64,000 bases of DNA from Chlorops oryzae. Taxonomy: Eukaryota; Arthropoda; Insecta; Diptera; Chloropidae. The translations under genes and the position numbers were made by a program. Below, piece after piece: positions 34,419-48,595 of the stretch. Within the stretch, counting starts at the first letter, position 1; the number at the start of each line of letters is the position of its first letter. The stretch is from the NCBI GenBank assembly GCA_020466095.1, contig CM035806.1, positions 144,508,420 through 144,572,419 of the forward strand. The letters are read 5' to 3'. The notes under the pieces are model-generated. The model searched no databases, was not told where the DNA came from, and was given only the letters and a program-made list of their open reading frames with translations.

Positions 34419-34436
34419 TGGCGCAGCCGGTAGGAT
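34419..34436 (+). other. tRNA-Ser-type primer-binding site
   Basis: TGGCGCAGCCGGTAGGAT. Established knowledge: fly tRNA-Ser ends CCTACCGACTGCG plus CCA, whose complement starts TGGCGCAGTCGGTAGG. The match here has one mismatch (C for T). This primer is used by the 17.6/297 group of Ty3/gypsy elements. Confidence 0.65.
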
Positions 34437-36177
34437 GACATAACACCCCTCTCCGTAATGATTGATTATAAGCAAGCACTTCGCTCATGAACATATTTGT
34501 CCTATACAATCGATTCTGGATACAATGAAAAAAATCTCGCAATGTCTTCTCATATTAACGAGACTTTTGCCACTATCGAAGCTCAGTTCTTCTGTTTTCA
34601 ATTTGCTTTATTTCGTTAAAAACTGTATTATATTTAAATATTGTTACCTTTCTAATATGGAGCATAGCAAAAGAATCATAAAGGGCAGAGAAAGGACAAT
34701 AATTCTATTAACAGCTAATAAAATATAAAAATTAAAAATCAAATTTAAACCTTACTTGCTATCTTTATGAATATCTTCCCCATCTCTTGAGACCTCTCTC
34801 AACTCTGCACTGTATCCGTTTTTCTTCAGTATCTCAGCAGGCAGTGACCCAGTAATGAAAATAGGCGAATAACCTAAGATAATAAGTAGCTGCAATCGGC
34901 TTCAAAACACTTAGAATTCCTGCTGTATCTCAAAGAAAATTGCTGCCCGCCTCTTTGCACACTCACACTTACAATCCCATATGCACGCACACAATTAGAC
35001 ACACACACACACTCATGCACCCAGCTCCAGCAAGGCAAGCAGAGAGACGCCTTTGTACGCGTTTCAATGATACCACTTAGCTCCATTGTTAAATGCGCTG
35101 ATTTATATAAATAAGTAGGCAACAAAAACAACTAAAACAAAAACAAAAACAACACATAACTAAGGTATACGGTGGAAGAAGAACAACAAGAAAAACAAAC
35201 AAACGCAATGCCCACAAACACGCTAAAAACCGAAAGCAAATAAAGATTCAAAGCTGTTTACAAGGCGAGTTTTCATGGGGTTTTATTTCTTCCTCCATAT
35301 TTCTCTCCCCCCCCAGCTTTTTGATATTGTTGAGCCGGAAGTTTGGCTACAATAAAGTGCATAAACTGCATGTGTTTGTTCACTTATATGTATGAGTGCT
35401 TGATTACAACAATAACAATAACAGCCCACAAAAAAAAAATAAAAAAATAAAAAAACAAAAACAAACAACCACAGAAGCAAAAACATAACACAATAGGCTG
35501 CAGTCTAAAGTCTGGCAGTAAATAAAACAAAAGCAAATTTCAGGCAACTTCTTTCACTCTTCATGCTTCCTTCCGCCTGCTTCTTTCTTTCCTTCATTCG
35601 GTCGTTCGTTCATTCATTCATTCATTCATTCATTCATCCACTCCTGCTTCCTGTGATTCTATTGTATTAGCATATTTGCTTTTTATGCTAACGCGGTCAA
35701 TCTAAAAGCCATATACGCAGCCAGCGTGGGGATTCAGGGGGTTCAAACCTCTCCTCCCCGAAATCAAGATACAATTTTCTCATAAGAACAAGGGATCGAA
35801 AAATTGCCCTTAGAAAAACAACAAAAATGCGTTCAAAAAACTATGAAAAAAATTGTCGTGTTCAAGTTTATCCCCCTGAAAAATATCCCTAAGGCCTTTA
35901 GTTTTTGTTTCTAGGGATTTTGTTCGAATTATTTGCAGCTAAAAATATTATTTCAAATAAATTTGCGGGAATTTAAAGCTATTTTCCAGATGCATTTGTT
36001 TAGACAATGTAACAGCGGTTGTCACAGCTTTTACACACTTTTTGTCGTAATTTACCTTCTGAAATTTTCCCATTTTTTTTTTTTTTTTTTTTTGTAAAAC
36101 CCCTCCCAAAATAAGTTCCTGACTGCGTGCCTGTATGTGTGCACATTTGCAATCACACACACACAGACATAGAGCTA
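34437..36177. other. Non-coding stretch
   Basis: CATT tetranucleotide repeat at 35605-35637, poly-T at 36072-36094, CA patches. A G-rich word near 35745 (TTCAGGGGGTTCAAACC) and its rough complement near 36100 (AAAACCCCTCCC) could be ends of a decayed element, but the match is weak. Confidence 0.45.
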
Positions 36178-36382
36178 CCCTGCAGGAAGCCTGTCGGCAC
36201 ATGACCCAATGTCTACAATGAGTCAATAGGTATAGTTCATCTCTGTCGACCATGTCAACAAGAAGTCTATATATATTTAATTTTTGTGAGCGCTGGCTGC
36301 AGTGAATGCGATACAAACAATCAACGAGGTTTCTACAGTTAGATTTCATTCATTTAACATATTTGCTGAACATATCTCAGAG

Positions 36383-36455
36383 GCCTCAATAGCAAAGAGC
36401 ATGCGTTCTCGCCCAGAAGTCTGAAGGTTCCCGGTTCAAACCACAGCGAAGGCGG
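36383..36455 (+). other. tRNA-like module 1 in MITE-B
   Basis: A-box-like TAGCAAAGAGCATG at 36390 and B-box-like GGTTCAAACC at 36433. Between them, AGAAGTCTGAAGG parallels AGAATCCGAAGAT in MITE-A. Decayed; no acceptor stem. Confidence 0.55.
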
Positions 36456-36667
36456 ATGGATATGTGAAAAAGCGGGTAATATTTGATGTATAAAAATAAT
36501 TTAATCTATTCTTCCGGCTTAAGCTCAATGCATTTCTGTTATAAGAACTAATTTAAAAATAATTTAACATAAAACAATTCCTACGCTCTGGGATGAAAAA
36601 GCAAATTATATGCATAAAAGTCATTCAAAAAAGTAAATAAATAGAAAAATAAACAAACAAAAAAGTC

Positions 36668-36740
36668 CAGTGCTCGCGCGAGATTTGAACCCGCGATCTT
36701 CAGAGCTCAAGGCAAGCACTCAACGCATTCAGCCACCCAT
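36668..36740 (-). other. tRNA-like module 2 in MITE-B
   Basis: On the minus strand: A-box-like TGGCTGAATGCGTTGAGTGC, then CTGAAGATCGCGGGTTCAAA. The T-arm GCGGG-TTCAAAT-CTCGC folds with all five pairs (one G-T) and a seven-base loop, as in a true tRNA. The words TGAGTGCT and GAAGATCGCGGGTTC are shared with MITE-A, so both derive from one tRNA-like ancestor. The acceptor stem is lost. Confidence 0.65.
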
Positions 36741-36978
36741 AGTCACACGAATGGCTCTTGCTATTGACGTACACTAAAATAAATGCCTTCATAATGGTTC
36801 CCTCGTCAAAAGCATGTCTATTGTTTGTCTCCACTATTAATGGTTTTGCAATGACAAGCAATGTTAATTGTCTATAGCGGTTTGCATTGCGAAGGGCATA
36901 ATTGGTCAGTAGTACCTACTGTTGACGCGGACAGTAGAAAAAGAGTATAGATTCTCACTACTGTCATTTCCTGCAGGG

Positions 36979-38297
36979 TAGAGACACACACTGAAGTACA
37001 GTTTCAATTGTTATTTATTCGCATGCAAACGTAGACAATGCAAAAAAAATGTCATTTTCGTTGCATACTTTTTTGCGCTCTCGTACAGATTTTTCAATGT
37101 TTTTTTTTTTTTTTTTCACCACGTTATTATTATTGTTATTGTTATAATTGTTATTATTTTTATTATTTACCTACTCTTTTTTCTGGTCATTGTTATCAAA
37201 ATGAAGTCTTTTTTCCCCTCGCCCCTTTTCCCGTTGTTTCAGTTCAGTGCTGCTGTTGTTATTATTATTTTTATTTAGTGTCACAGTTTCGGCGTTTTTG
37301 TTTTTTCGTGTATCGTGTTTTGGTTTTTCTTTTATTTTTCCCCTGTGTCAGTGAACTATTTTTGACGCTTTCTGATATCCTCTGCGATTTTTTTTATTTT
37401 TCGGTTTTCTTTTTTTTCGAATATTTTTCGTAATTTTTTCGCGCTTTCTTCTTCTTTTATTGTTAATTGAACTGGGTATGTATTTATTAAGGTCATGAGT
37501 TGTTATTATTATGCCATTATGTTCGTTTGTGGTTTGGTGTTAAATTTTGTTAATTCAAATTGTGTCCATACGTTTAACTCTTGTTGTAAATGATTCTTTG
37601 TAAAATTGTACGAAATTCCCAAAGAGCACACAATCGAAGCCTATTTTTAGGGAATTAATCAATCAGGAGAGATGGGAATTTTATTTTCTTTCTTTTTTCT
37701 CCAACAACCAAAAAGCTTACATCGAAAATAAATTTAACAAGAAATAAAAACCACTCCTGAGGGTATGCAACAAATTTTTTTTTCCAGATTGGTTTGCTTT
37801 TTTATTGTAGTTTTTTTTTAATTTTTTTTTTTTTTTTCACAGACCATTGATCTAATAACCCATTTCTCTTTTGCATTCATATGTATATATGGTTTCTTTG
37901 ACTCTTATAAATCTTATACTTTATGCTGATGCTCTAAAGAAATGGACTTTTTGCTCTACATTTTGTTCGTACGATTGTTGCTGGACTATTTTGCAGCAAC
38001 AAAATTTCCTCAAGATGCTCATAAACAATAAAATATGAGTCCGGAGAGGCCACACAACAATATGCCCAGCGGCGTCGTATAAATGGATGCTGAGTTGTGA
38101 GTCATCATTGTTGTATTTGTTGTAGCTGCGAATGTTGTTGTTGTTGTTGTTGTATCGTTGGCCACATGACAGAGATTAGCACGAAATAAACAACTTTAAG
38201 TGTCAAGTTGAGTTGTGGCCGACAATAAATTTGAAAATCAGCTCACAAAAAAAAAATCAGTATAACAGCGATAGAGCTATAGAAAGAGAGAAAGAGG

Positions 38298-38342
<45 letters not shown>

Positions 38343-39122
38343 GGAGAGAGAGAGGAGTAACGCCAAAAAAGAGAAGAGCAGAAGAGTCTTAGAGAAAGGA
38401 TGAAGTGTTAAAAATAGCAGCAAAAAAGTAAAAAATAAAATAAGGCCAACCAAAAGAGTTTAATGGACTTCCCACTCACTCCGTTTTGAAGGCAAAAATG
38501 GTGCTCAAGGAAATCCAAAATTTCCATTTAATAATGAACGCCGTCGTACGTCGCAATTGTTATATCGGAGTCTTAATACAAATCCATTGAAATAAGGGAG
38601 TCCACTTAGAGATACCTCCTGCCGATGTCCTTCCATTCTTCGATAGCCTCAAAACTAACTTCGTTTTGTGGGCTTGATGATATGAAGGTGGATGGGATAT
38701 CAGTCCCTTCGCAATCAGACAAATTTGCCCATTTTGTCGTCCCGAGGGAAGAAGAAGAGGGAAAAGAACGGTAGTGGGAAGGTGGAAGGAAAGGATGTGA
38801 GATAGGGTTTCACTCTCACGGAACTTCCTGGTTCTCTCTGTTGTTGGCTTTATTCGCGTTTTTTTTTTTAATTCTTTTTCTGTTTTTTGTCAGAAGAGAA
38901 AATTTTTGGTCTGGTTAAATGCTGCCAGTTAAAGGCATTTTTTAGATATTTTTTTTTTTTTTTTTTTTTTCTTTGATGTAACCAATTTTTCGAAGGTTCA
39001 ATCAAGGAAAACATGCAAAATAAATGACACACGAAAGACAATTTATCATTTGAAACTGCTTAAGCATATCTAAAGGCGAATAACGATAAAAAAATATTTC
39101 CAATTAGGACATAAAACTATCG
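36979..39122. other. Non-coding stretch with poly-T and GA tracts
   Basis: Poly-T at 37099-37117, 37822-37838 and 38949-38970, ATT/GTT triplets at 37124-37165, GTTG triplets at 38131-38152, GA array at 38283-38355. No gene seen. Confidence 0.5.
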
Positions 39123-39129
39123 TTATTGG

Positions 39130-39514
39130 CAGGGGCGGATCCAGAGCCATCCGTTGGGGGGGCAAATAATTTTTTTTTTAAATTAAAATGTTCAATCCGT
39201 ATTTTAGAAAGGATGCACTATACATATATTTTATTAGAAGATAAGCAATTGATTTTGAGAAAATAAAACGACAAAAATCTACAAATAAAAAAAAATATTA
39301 TTTAATAAAAAAATTTTTTTAATAATTTTTTATTTAAAAGAAAAATTAACAATTTTGTTACGTATATTTAATATAGCAATTTTAGACAGTTTATTTTTCA
39401 TAGAAACAAATTCAAATTCAACAAAAATTCATATCTTTCTTATATTTGTATAAACAAATTTTCGAATTCGTTTTCCTTTGGAAATTTCCCTTTGGCCCCG
39501 TGGATCCGCGCCTG
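39130..39514. mobile_element. hAT MITE with CAGGGGCGGATCCA ends
   Basis: The left end is CAGGGGCGGATCCA and the right end TGGATCCGCGCCTG. A perfect 8-bp repeat TTATTGGC lies at 39123-39130 and 39515-39522, so the first C is shared between the duplication and the element. The CAGGGGCGGATCC type of end is common in insect hAT-like elements. The interior is AT-rich and non-coding. Confidence 0.82.
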
Positions 39515-39522
39515 TTATTGGC

Positions 39523-42004
<2,482 letters not shown>

Positions 42005-42790
42005 CCTGTCTCTCTCTGTCTCTCTCTGTCTCTCTCTGTCTCTCTCTGTCTCTCTCTGTCTCTCTCTGTCTCTCTCTGTCTCTCTCTGTCTCTCTCTGTC
42101 TCTCTATGTCTCTCTCTTTCTCTCTCTGTCTCTCTCTGTCTTTCTCTGTCTTTCTCTGTCTCTCTCTGTCTTTCTCTGTTTCTCTCTGTCTCTCTCTCTG
42201 TCTCTCTCTGTCTCTCTCTGTCTCTCTCTGCTTTTCTCTGTCTTCTCTGCTTTCTCTGTCTTTCTCTCTGTCTCTCTCTGTCTCTCTCTGTCTCTCTCTG
42301 TCTCTCTCTGTCTCTCTCTGTCTCTCTCTGTCTCTCTCTGTCTCTCTCTGTCTCTCTCTGTCTCTCTCTGTCTCTCTCTGTCTCTCTCTGTCTCTCTCTG
42401 TCTCTCTCTGTCTCTCTCTGTCTCTCTCTGTCTCTCTCTGTCTCTCTCTGTCTCTCTCTGTCTCTCTCTGTCTCTCTCTGTCTCTCTCTGTCTCTCTCTG
42501 TCTCTCTCTGTCTCTCTCTGTCTCTCTCTGTCTCTCTCTGTCTCTCTCTGTCTCTCTCTGTCTCTCTCTGTCTCTCTCTGTCTCTCTCTGTCTCTCTCTG
42601 TCTCTCTCTGTCTCTCTCTGTCTCTCTCTGTCTCTCTCTGTCTCTCTCTGTCTCTCTCTGTCTCTCTCTGTCTCTCTCTGTCTCTCTCTGTCTCTCTTTG
42701 TCTCTCTCTATGTCTCTCTATGTCTGTCTATGTCTCTCTATGCCTCCCTATGTCTCTCTCTGTATCTCTCTATCTTCCTCTATCTGTCTG
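42005..42790. repeat. TCTCTCTGTC decamer array
   Basis: A near-perfect 10-bp repeat. The block at about 42262-42695 holds some 43 consecutive identical units; the flanks have TTTCTCTGTC, TCTATGTC and similar variants. Open frames of 286 and 338 codons here are repeat translations (LSVSLCLSLS) and not genes. Confidence 0.96.
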
Positions 42791-43955
42791 CTTGTCTGTT
42801 TATTCTGGGGTCCCCTTATAAATATTTTTATAGAACGCTTAAGTAAACAAGCAGTAGGGTAAAAAGAGGTCATAATTCCTCTTGTTAGTTAAGGCTCAAT
42901 ATAAATATATGAATAAAAAAGAAAATGTCTTAATTTTACAAAAATTGTGCAGCTGGCATTCAGCACTTTAGCGAAAAAAAAAATCATAAATATGTTATTT
43001 GAATACGAATTCGAAGAAAATCACGAACAGTGGTCATTGAATTGAATAACGAAACCCAGAAAAAAATGGAGAATTTCTGATAACTCTTGATCTTGAAATC
43101 GATTTCGTGAGAACGGCACAACAGGTCGCTACTCTTGAAGATGGCTTCGTTGAACGAACCGAAAAGAAATTACCACCGAGTGAAGCAAAGAGGAACGCTA
43201 ATTGCGTTCGCTCTAACGTTAAAATGGCATCTGGCGGCAACTGAAAAATGATTTACGGACTTGACCTTCTAAAGGTCGAAATGTACCTACCTGCTGCGAA
43301 AAAGTTTCAGGGTGATGCTTTAAGCAACGCCCTATTGAAAAATTCGGAGTGTGGGCTTTTAGGTGTAAAAAATTACGAAAACAAATTTTTTTTTATTTAT
43401 TCAATTCCTCTTCATTTACTGAAAGCCTTTAGTCCTTTTGGCTGACATGTATTACCCTTTTTTTTTTTTTTTTGGCATCCCAAAATTTTATTAAACTTTC
43501 TCACAGTGTAACAGTGTTGCCTCGACCAACTTGCTTCTTTTCATTCAATTTGAATTCATTAAGCTCCCTCGTACAAAGACAATAAAGGACGAACAAGAAG
43601 ATGCCGCAAGGAGAGTAGAAGGAGAAGGATGAGTAAGAAAAGAAAAAGGGAATATATTATAAGTGAAAACGGAAGTGGTCTGTCAAAACTATTCGCCCAT
43701 CGCATGGCAGGATACTATAAATAATTAACGATCACTTCAATTTCACGTTAAGACAAGGAGTTCACACTTTCCTGCTTTCTAATTCCTTCCCTCTTGGTCC
43801 TTTTCTCACTCTCCTTGGTCCACTTTCCGCCTTTGTTGCCTTTTCTATCAAATCTTAATTCAATTGAGGTAATGGCTAGAGATATACCTACATACTTAGT
43901 TACTCCATGGAATTGTGTCCCCTTCGGGCTTTTGATGCTGTCAGCTCAAAGCGCA

Positions 43956-44018
<63 letters not shown>

Positions 44019-44761
44019 TGATGCCCGAACTTTCGTCTGCGATTGATTCCGTTTGACCTAAACTCGGCTGAAGTGGCTAAGAAGCCGGCAGTGCTGTGCG
44101 GGCGGAAAAATGACGCAACGACACAATGTGGCAAGAATTGAACGTTTTCACCTTCACTCATACTAATAACTTTATATCTTGTGTCTTCATCAACAATCAA
44201 CAGGCTAGCACAAGTGATGCAAATCAGGCACAGACAAGACCAGTGTGAGAGCGAAATGGCAGAGTCCCAGATTTTAGTGGTTACTACGTTCTCCATTGTG
44301 GCTATTTTCTTCTCTTTAAGATATTTGTATTGATGTTTGGTCGTTGTTCTTGCTTTCATTGCTTTCGTTGTTGTTGTTGTTGTTTTAGTCAGCAACGTTG
44401 CTGTTGCGCTCTTTGTTTTTGCTTTCTTGGCCATAATTTCTGATAATTCAATTAAGATAAGATACCCATTAGATTTTTGTTTTTGGTTGTCAATGGCTGT
44501 GAGTTGGCTGTGACTGCGGCAACGGGTGTTTGTGCGTGTGTGTGGTTGAGTGTAATAATGGGTGTGAGGGTGCTTAGAGGACCCTAAATGTTCGCACTAT
44601 AATATCGAATTTCCAGTGGAAGTGGACCCAATCAGGATCGCACGAAATCAATTTAGTAAGATATGGCAATAAAATCGCGAGTTCAGTATTTTGCAATTTC
44701 CATTGGTGTTGAGGCTCCCGCTTTGACCTTGGATTGAGTGAGCAATTTCATGATAAGGTTT
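42791..44761. other. Non-coding stretch
   Basis: Poly-T at 43458-43474, CA array at 43960-44016, GTT triplets at 44367-44386. No gene seen. Confidence 0.5.
43960..44016. repeat. CA dinucleotide microsatellite
   Basis: About 28 uninterrupted CA units. Confidence 0.95.
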
Positions 44762-45492
44762 TTATACCCGACACACTCTGTGTCGAGGGTATATTGCGTT
44801 TGTGCGGTTGTGTGTATCGAAGGAGTTGAGATGTCTTAACGAAATTTGGTATGCGTACTCACAGGCATATGAGTAAGAACAAGTTCGAGAATGGACCCGA
44901 TCGGACAATTTTTAAGGGTACCTACAGTGCTAGGGTCTGCTACGAAAATCACACAAACTGCTCTAATACCGAAGTTTTTCAAGATATTTTGATTAATTTT
45001 GATATTTGAACATGTTTAAAGGCATGTAATATGATTACCAAAAATTGAAAAAGTGGGCGTGGCCGAAGGGCATTTTTCGAAAATTGCCTACACCCGAAAT
45101 TCAAATGGGACTGGAACGAAATTTGGCACTTATGCTTCCTTTGTAGCCATAAACATCCTCCCAAAAAACTTTCTTCATCGGACCATTTTTAGGGGTACCT
45201 CCAGTACTAGGGTCTGTCACAAAAATCTCAAAAATGCCCCAAAATCTGACTTTTTTGTAATACTTCAATGAAACTTAGAATTTGAGTGTCGGCATATTTA
45301 AGCCTCCGATTAGAACAAAAAAAAAATTTGAAAATTGGGCGTGGCAAAGGGGCGGTTTTCAAAAAGAAATTCATCGAATTTCAGTATTTGGGGCCCCTTA
45401 TGGCCTTAAACACCTCTTGATATTAAAAATTATTTGAAAATGTGAGTCTGTGTCGGGTATTCTATTGTCAGGCTCGCCAGACTATAACACCC

Positions 45493-45496
<4 letters not shown>
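44762..45496 (-). mobile_element. Helentron, DINE-1-like, copy 2
   Basis: Same family as the element at 16579-17156, on the opposite strand. The 3' palindrome TATACCC-GACACACTCTGTGTC-GAGGGTATA lies at 44765-44795. The 5' end (AAGTAAGGGTGTTATAGTC on the minus strand) lies at 45480-45498. It lacks the GACAGACGGACAGACAG core of copy 1 but carries an extra block of about 150 bp (around 45000-45150). Confidence 0.8.

Positions 45497-45534
<38 letters not shown>
45497..45534. repeat. 38-bp poly-T run at the Helentron 5' junction
   Basis: Directly abuts the 5' end of Helentron copy 2; copy 1 also has an A-rich run on the same side. This may reflect insertion preference or 5' slippage. Confidence 0.9.
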
Positions 45535-45535
<1 letters not shown>

Positions 45536-48010
45536 GGTCGGAGGTGTGGGTTAAATTGCAGGGACCGGAAATAACAGTTATGATGCCAAACTAAAATCAA
45601 AAACTAAAAATTTTTCCACAAGGAAATTTTCTAAATCTTTTTTGATATGATCTGCTGGACGAGATCTGCAAGAATCCTGAATCATTTGACCGAAAAAATA
45701 AAAGTCAAAAATTCTCTGTTGTTATTTTTCAAATAATGTAAAATAAAATTACTGTATTTTGGAGGCTTTAAAAAAAAAAGTCATAACTGGTTTGGTCCCT
45801 GGTAAATTGTCCTTTAAAGTGGCTTTTGTAAATGCTGAAATGCAAGGAGGCGCAACAAACGTTCAGCTAAGAACTCATTTAAGATGATCTTCGGAGATAG
45901 TCACAAATAATTATAATTATAATTTGATGAATTCACCGGGGCAGGGCTAAAACGTTTGAACACAAAGTTATTGCAATTCTCTCATCCATCGATTAGGTTA
46001 ATTAAAAATGACATATATAATATTACTATTTACCAGTTCGTCGAATCACTTTGAGTGCTCAATTTTCAAGCGAATCACAGTCGATTGGAGCAATAAACAG
46101 AAATTGAATCCTTTATTGGAATTGAAGGAGAGCACCTGAGGCGCGCTATCACTTTGAAGATTGAATTACTTGGATAAGCTTACCGATTTTTTATATTGAC
46201 TTCAATATTAATCGGAACGGCCATCTCAGTGGGCAATGCATTGTAATTTCACAATTTATATGTTCTTAATTCTTCTTTTTCTTGTTCAATATACTTATTT
46301 ACATGGATACGTGATTTTTTTACATAAGCTTATCGTCTTCAGGCTGTAAAAGATATTTGTATGCATACCATGTCCAAAGGTAAGGACTTCTGTAGACCTT
46401 TGCCGTCATTACGTGGAGAGAAATATGCTTAAATGCCTTCCAGTTTCGATTAAAATGAAGGGAATCATTTTTTTTGCTTTTTTCCTCATCGTTTCATTCT
46501 TTATCGTCTCGGTTTCGTCCCGTCTCGCATCGTTCGTTCTTTTTAAACCGCATTTCAACATTTTGAAGAGCCTCGTCTGGCGAGCCCAAAAGTAGGCATC
46601 ACAGCCTGCTGTACACCTTCAATTATGCAAATTGCCCAAACGGAAAGGTCCACGCCCAGTACTTCTAGCTGCCAGTTGAACTTTGAAGCCGCAACCGCAA
46701 GCCGCTTCAGTCGCCATTCGGCATTCGGCACTCGACTTTTCCAAGTGAATAGAACGACTTTCCCAGTGAAAAAGTTTTTCCCCACAACGCAACGAAGGAA
46801 TTATACATATACTAGGGGCGGAGGGCGCGGAGGGGTGGAGGCTTTTGCAAAGAAGACCTACCACGGAGTAGCACCATCATTATGGAATCTCTACTCATCT
46901 TCGTGCACTTAAATACCAGGAACGGAGGAGACCAGAACAGGCCGTGCAGAAAATTTCGCAGCCACATCATGTGATTCATGCTTTTTCTATTTCGATTGCA
47001 TAGTTTTAGGCACCACGTTCTCGCTTTCTCAATTTTCCAGTTCGTCCTGTTGTGCTATCCCCCGTTTTCTATCTCTCTGCTCTGCTCGGCTTCCTCTTTC
47101 TTCTGCTCGCCTCTGGCTCCTTGCCGTTACTTTCCGTTCGTTCGCGTTGTCAGTCAATTTAACTATCTTTCGCTCTGTCACTTTGTTTGTGACTGAGTTT
47201 GTCGGTGCCACCGCCTAAATGTATATGTGGAGCGTATGCATTCATTCGTGTGTTCATTTCTTTGCGTGCGCTCGTCCGCTCGTCCGTCATTGTATGTGAT
47301 CTTGTGCTATCTGTCTTGACTTTTTGACCAGCAATTTATGCAAAGGCATTTTAATTCGTGGCATACTTTTGGGCTTGCCTCATAATTTGTATGCAGATCA
47401 TGCAATGCTCGTTGTAAACAAGGCCAAAGTAGTGACAGAATACCGAGTGCCAGAGCAAGTGGGAAAAGTTAAAAGTTGAACACGGAACCAAACGAAACGA
47501 AAAGCAAAATATGAAAGCGAAAAAAACCACCACATAATACTTAGAAGAAAACCATAGCAATATAGCAAGACGGAGAACGAAGACTTGTTCTGAAGTAGAA
47601 ATTACGAGAGTTAACGTCGCATCAGAAATATAGCCTATGGAGTCATTTGGAGAAGCGCATTCCTAAGGCGTAAGAGTTTTAAATGGCCTTCGAGGTTGAA
47701 CCATCATTCCATTTTTGAGTTTTTCGGCAGTTAACGTACGCCTGTTCTTACGCCTGTTGAAATTTTTGTGCTTCTCAAAGCAGAGCCATGATTTTCATGA
47801 AACGTGTCTATATGCGATAAAATTTAATTTTACAATCATCCGTAAAGTATGCTTTAGAAGTTTTGTATTTTATTTCTGGAGGGAATTCAACTTTTTGGAA
47901 GATGGAAACAGAAAAACTTTAAAATTTAAATTTTCTGATGATTAGATTTGTTTCATTCCACCATAACTTGCTCGTCGCTCTCATTTCTCTCACCTCTTTT
48001 ACCTTTCTCG
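45535..48010. other. Non-coding stretch
   Basis: Part of it (46600-46900) is less AT-rich than the surroundings, but the overlapping short frames on both strands show no recognisable domain. No element identified. Confidence 0.45.
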
Positions 48011-48503
48011 CCCTGTCTCGATCCTTCTCGATCTCTCTAGATCTCTCTCGATCTCTCTCGATCACTCACGATCTCTCTCGATCACTCACGATCTCTCTCG
48101 ATCTCTCTTGATCTCTCTAGATCTCTCTCGACCTCTCTCGATCTCTCTCGATTACTCACGATCTCTCTCGATCTCTCTTGATCTCTTTAGATCTCTCTTG
48201 ATCTCTCTCGATTAATCAAGATCTCTCTCGATCTCTCTTGATATCTTTCGATCTCTCTCGATCTCTCTCGATCTCTCTCGATCTCTCTCGATCTCTCTCG
48301 ATCTCTCTCGATCCCTCTCGATCTCTCTCGATCTCTCTCGATCACTCTCGATCCCTCTCGATTTGTCTCGATCCGTCTCGATCCGTCTCGATCTCTCACG
48401 ATCTTTGTTGATCTCTCTCGATCTCTCTCGATCTCTTTTTATCCCTCTCCATATCTCTCTCTTTCTCTTTCTTTCTCTCTCTTTCGCTCTCCTTCTCTCT
48501 CTT

Positions 48504-48534
<31 letters not shown>

Positions 48535-48595
48535 TTCTCTCTCTTTCTATCTATCGCTCTCTCTCTCTCTCTCTTTCTCTATTTCCCTGTCTTTT
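48011..48595. repeat. ATCTCTCTCG decamer array passing into a CT tract
   Basis: About 43 ten-bp units at 48011-48445, most with GATC, so GATC recurs every 10 bp. Variants such as ATCACTCACG, ATCTCTCTTG and ATCTCTCTAG recur in blocks, suggesting higher-order duplication. The tract continues as CTTT/CT-rich DNA to 48595. Confidence 0.94.

Larger units (their letters stand above)
36178..36978. mobile_element. MITE-B with two tRNA-like modules
   Basis: 801 bp between inverted ends CCCTGCAGGAA and TTCCTGCAGGG, flanked by TA on each side. The interior carries one tRNA-like module on the plus strand and another on the minus strand, facing each other. Only one copy is in the window. There is no coding frame. 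Confidence 0.7.

Noticed and set aside
35720..36135. Possible TIR element with G-rich ends
   Set aside because: The ends match only loosely (runs of G and C) and no target duplication could be seen.
36668..36740. True tRNA gene
   Set aside because: A and B boxes and a good T-arm are present, but there is no pairing acceptor stem and no terminator T-run in the right place, and the same module occurs in mobile elements.
46555..46912. Overlapping open frames on both strands in a less AT-rich patch
   Set aside because: No recognisable domain; frames open on both strands at once suggest chance from base composition.
48011..48445. CRISPR-like regular array
   Set aside because: Ten-bp units with no unique spacers; it is a eukaryotic minisatellite.
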